Positions 5,976 to 6,429 of a stretch of 6,429 nt of DNA are shown piece by piece (the stretch's first letter is position 1; each line of letters starts with the position of its first letter). Source of the stretch: Burkholderiales bacterium (lineage in GTDB: Bacteria; Pseudomonadota; Gammaproteobacteria; Burkholderiales; Burkholderiaceae_C); NCBI GenBank assembly GCA_006227785.1, contig SBFU01000368.1:1-6429 (forward strand), in the 5' to 3' direction. Both the position numbers and the translations under genes were made by a program. The notes beneath the pieces are model-generated. The model ran no database searches. It was not told the DNA's origin and saw only the letters and a list, made by a program, of their open reading frames with translations.

Positions 5976-5981
5976 TAAAAT
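5976..5981 (+). promoter_or_regulatory. Candidate -10 element of the metG promoter
   Basis: TAAAAT stands out as AT-rich in the otherwise GC-rich 155-base apbC-metG gap and would give a leader of about 32 bases. No good -35 lies 16-18 bases upstream, so the assignment is tentative. GGGG-TTTT-CCCC at 5984-5995 follows at once and could form a small hairpin at the transcript's 5' end. I could not identify a promoter for apbC in the same gap. Confidence 0.4.
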
Positions 5982-6019
5982 CGGGGGTTTTCCCCAGCCG
6001 CCACCGAAAGAAAGCTGCC

Positions 6020-6429
6020 ATGAGCCAGCGCCGCCTGTTCGTCACCACCGCCCTGCCCTACGCCAATGGCCACTTCCACATCGGCCACATCATGGAATAC
6101 ATCCAGGCCGACATCTGGGTGCGGTTCCAGCGCATGCAGGGACACGAGGTGCACTTCGTCTGCGCCGACGACGCGCACGGCGCGCCCATCATGATCGCGG
6201 CCGAAAAGGCCGGCAAGACGCCGCAGCAGTTCGTGGCCGACATCGCCGCCGGCCGCAAGCCCTACCTGGACGGCTTCCACATCGCCTTCGACAACTGGCA
6301 CAGCACCGATGGCCCCGAGAACCACCAGCTGGCCCAGGACATCTACCGCGCCCTCAAGGCCAACGGCCTGATCGAGACCCGCACCATCGAGCAGTTCTTC
6401 GACCCCGAGAAGAACATGTTCCTGCCCGA
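6020..6429 (+). CDS. metG: Methionyl-tRNA synthetase (N-terminal part, truncated by right edge)
   Basis: MetRS charges tRNA-Met with methionine using ATP, in the cytoplasm, for initiation and elongation. The visible 136 residues cover the start of the class I Rossmann domain: [20 protein letters not shown] at 11-30 contains the HIGH-type ATP site (His20-Ile-Gly-His23), followed by [22 protein letters not shown] and [10 protein letters not shown]. All have close counterparts in E. coli MetG in the same order and spacing. The KMSKS loop, zinc knuckle and anticodon-binding domain lie beyond the edge. ATG 6020 is supported by the usual distance to the HIGH motif. The Shine-Dalgarno sequence is weak (purine-rich GAAAGAAAG at 6006-6014). 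It is divergent from apbC across a 155-base gap. Confidence 0.97.
   Translation, partial: MSQRRLFVTTALPYANGHFHIGHIMEYIQADIWVRFQRMQGHEVHFVCADDAHGAPIMIAAEKAGKTPQQFVADIAAGRKPYLDGFHIAFDNWHSTDGPENHQLAQDIYRALKANGLIETRTIEQFFDPEKNMFLP

Noticed and set aside
5022..5978. Plus-strand open frame of 318 codons opposite apbC
   Set aside because: Antisense shadow of the well-conserved Mrp/ApbC gene; its His/Gln-rich product has no domain logic.

Overview
The window is high-GC DNA from a Gram-negative bacterium, most likely a beta-proteobacterium of the order Burkholderiales (Comamonadaceae-like). I infer this from the wording of the Mrp/ApbC and MetG proteins, the divergent apbC-metG pair, and the G/C-rich third codon positions. 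No search could be run, so this is a judgement from recall.

Left part (1-1288, minus strand): the 5' end of a large gene that runs off the left edge. Its 429 visible residues are almost entirely a tandem octapeptide repeat of the form [LIF]-[ST]-[ST]-x-Q-[VIL]-x-A, about 53 copies. The octads are grouped into 48- or 40-residue super-units, and a still longer period of 135 residues is visible. There is no signal peptide, and Cys, His, Lys, Trp and Tyr are absent. I know no named family for it. A divergent intergenic region (1289-1625) with several short palindromes separates it from the next operon.

Middle (1626-4759, plus strand): a two-gene operon with an ATGA overlap. It encodes a PrtD-type type I secretion ABC transporter and an HlyD/PrtE-type membrane fusion protein. 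No TolC-like outer-membrane gene is present, so the third component must lie elsewhere. A two-step inverted repeat lies in the 3' end of the transporter gene, just before the fusion-protein start.

Right part (4773-6429): housekeeping genes. The Fe-S carrier ATPase gene apbC/mrp (minus strand) converges on the secretion operon with a 13-base gap. The methionyl-tRNA synthetase gene metG (plus strand, truncated by the right edge) diverges from apbC.

How it fits together: the most economical reading is a secretion locus. A long, acidic, cysteine-free octad-repeat protein without an N-terminal signal is divergently transcribed from the inner-membrane half of a type I secretion machine and is probably its substrate. 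The repeat protein and its hierarchical repeat structure are the most interesting content. Its C-terminus, where a type I secretion signal would sit, is outside the window.
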